From assembly GCA_002393975.1 (NCBI GenBank), contig DGSM01000028.1:1-5320 (forward strand): DNA of 5,320 bases, written 5' to 3'. The notes beneath the pieces were generated by a model, which saw only the letters and a program-made list of their open reading frames with translations, was not told the DNA's origin and did not search any database. The DNA comes from Clostridiales bacterium UBA4362. Lineage in GTDB: Bacteria > Bacillota > Clostridia > TANB77 > CAG-508. Positions 4,195-5,320 of this stretch are shown one piece after another (position 1 is the stretch's first letter; each line of letters opens with the position of its first letter). The translations under genes were made by a program, and so were the position numbers.

Positions 4195-5320
4195 ATGGCT
4201 TTTGAAAGTTTATCAGAAAAGCTACAAGCCTTTACAAAAAAGTTAAGAGGCCAAAGTAGAATTAATGAGAAAGAACTAGATGAAATGCTTAGAGAAGTAA
4301 AATTAGCACTTCTAGAAGCAGATGTTAACTATAAAGTTGTTAAAGATTTCGTAAAAGAGATACATGACAAAGCACTTGGACAAGATGTACTTAAATCACT
4401 GACTCCAGGACAACAAGTAGTAAAAATAGTTAAAGATGAATTAATAGATCTTTTAGGTGGAACTGACAGTAAAATTGCTTTTTCACAAAATCCACCAACA
4501 ATAATTATGCTAATAGGTCTACAAGGATCTGGTAAAACAACTACAGCAGGAAAACTTGCTAACCTTATAAGAAAACAAGGAAAGAAACCACTTCTTGTAG
4601 GACTAGATATATATAGACCAGCTGCTATAGATCAGTTGGAAACAATAGGAAAACAATTATCAATTCCAGTTTTTGCAGATAGAAATGCAAAAGATGTTGC
4701 TAGAGTTGCAAGACAATCAAAAGAAGTTGCTATATCAAAGCTATGCGACACCATTATCTTAGATACTGCAGGACGTCTTCAAATAGATGAAAAATTGATG
4801 CAAGAGCTTAAAGATATCAAATCGGGTGTTCATCCACATGAGATAATGCTTGTAGTTGACTCAATGACTGGACAAGAAGCAGTAAATGTTGCACAAAAAT
4901 TTGATGAAGATCTTGGAATTGATGGTGTAATTCTTACAAAACTTGATGGTGATGAAAGAGGTGGTGCTGCAATCTCTGTAAAGAAGGTTACAGGAAAACC
5001 AATCAAATTCATAGGAACAGGTGAAAAGTTAAATGAATTTGAAGAATTTCATCCAGATAGAATGGCTTCTAGAATATTGGGAATGGGTGATGTACTTTCA
5101 ATAATTGAACAAGCAGAAGCAACAATCTCTCAAGAAGAAGCTGAGAAACTTGAAAAGAAATTGATGAAAAATAAGGAAATGGATCTTAATGATTACTTAG
5201 CTCAACTAAGACAAATCAAAAAGATGGGACCACTTTCATCAATTATGAAATTAATCCCTGGAATGGGACAATATGCAGACAAAGTTGATGACAAAGAACT
5301 TGTCAGAGTAGAATCAATTA
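4195..5320 (+). CDS. ffh: Signal recognition particle GTPase Ffh (SRP54), 3' end cut by window edge
   Basis: Protein subunit of the bacterial signal recognition particle. It binds signal sequences of nascent membrane and secreted proteins and, with FtsY, delivers ribosomes to the SecYEG translocon. The window holds 375 codons of an expected roughly 440-450. The N domain (about 1-95) includes LLEADVNYKVVK. The G domain follows with P-loop GLQGSGKT (108-115), DIYRPAA (about 138-144), DTAGR (190-194), TKLD (248-251) and the GTGEK closing loop (274-278). The M domain begins near residue 297; its MGPLSSIMKLIPGMG finger loop is present, but the 4.5S RNA-binding helices lie beyond the edge. GGAGG at 4183-4187 is seven bases before the ATG. 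It follows ylxM after 24 bases and should share its promoter at 3781. Codon use is A+T-rich, with AGA for most arginines. All GTPase motifs are intact, so the gene appears functional. Confidence 0.98.
   Translation, partial: MAFESLSEKLQAFTKKLRGQSRINEKELDEMLREVKLALLEADVNYKVVKDFVKEIHDKALGQDVLKSLTPGQQVVKIVKDELIDLLGGTDSKIAFSQNPPTIIMLIGLQGSGKTTTAGKLANLIRKQGKKPLLVGLDIYRPAAIDQLETIGKQLSIPVFADRNAKDVARVARQSKEVAISKLCDTIILDTAGRLQIDEKLMQELKDIKSGVHPHEIMLVVDSMTGQEAVNVAQKFDEDLGIDGVILTKLDGDERGGAAISVKKVTGKPIKFIGTGEKLNEFEEFHPDRMASRILGMGDVLSIIEQAEATISQEEAEKLEKKLMKNKEMDLNDYLAQLRQIKKMGPLSSIMKLIPGMGQYADKVDDKELVRVESI

Noticed and set aside
4830..5012. 60-aa minus-strand open frame
   Set aside because: It is antisense to the conserved ffh GTPase domain, has no start signals, and is a composition shadow.

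Overview
The window reads as chromosome of a low-GC, Gram-positive (Firmicutes/Bacillota) bacterium, probably a clostridial or related gut-type lineage. The main genes are very A+T-rich with AGA/ATA-heavy codon use, promoters are near-consensus sigma-A type, and most genes have strong GGAGG-like ribosome binding sites. There is a ylxM-ffh pair, which is typical of Firmicutes, and a cell-wall-anchored protein with an NPKTG sorting motif. TGA acts as a stop: the two genes ending in TGA (754-1008 and 3416-3709) are each followed within about 10 bases by an intrinsic terminator, which argues against a Mollicutes-type code. Species cannot be named from the sequence.

Layout: (1) 1-633, minus: nth, endonuclease III, complete through its iron-sulfur cluster and running off the left edge at codon 211. 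(2) 681-1052: a self-contained unit with a consensus promoter, an 84-aa three-helix membrane protein and a terminator. (3) 1106-2652: promoter and a 491-aa secreted, sortase-type surface protein with a Cna-B-like domain that appears to have lost its isopeptide Lys and catalytic Glu. (4) 2707-2729: a bidirectional terminator shared with the convergent gene. (5) 2738-3220, minus: a 160-aa protein with about five membrane segments. It is divergent from (6) 3416-3709, plus: a 97-aa soluble protein. Their extended -10 promoters form an imperfect inverted repeat. (7) 3719-3759: terminator. (8) 3781-5320: promoter, ylxM, and ffh running off the right edge; this is the signal recognition particle operon.

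Two classes of gene are interleaved. The nth, surface-protein, ylxM and ffh genes are A+T-rich and fit the host. The 84-, 160- and 97-aa genes visibly use more G+C-rich codons (CGG/CGC/CGT, GCG, CTG, ATC). Each has its own strong promoter and, directly downstream, its own terminator, and none has a family I recognise. They look like acquired single-gene units placed between core genes. The 160- and 97-aa genes together form one compact divergent module, at about 2707-3759, inserted upstream of ylxM-ffh. That module is the best candidate for something undescribed, but no function can be assigned from sequence alone.

There is no rRNA, tRNA, CRISPR array, recognisable transposase or integrase, or known riboswitch. 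No gene-free stretch exceeds 300 bases; the longest is the 195-base divergent region at 3221-3415.
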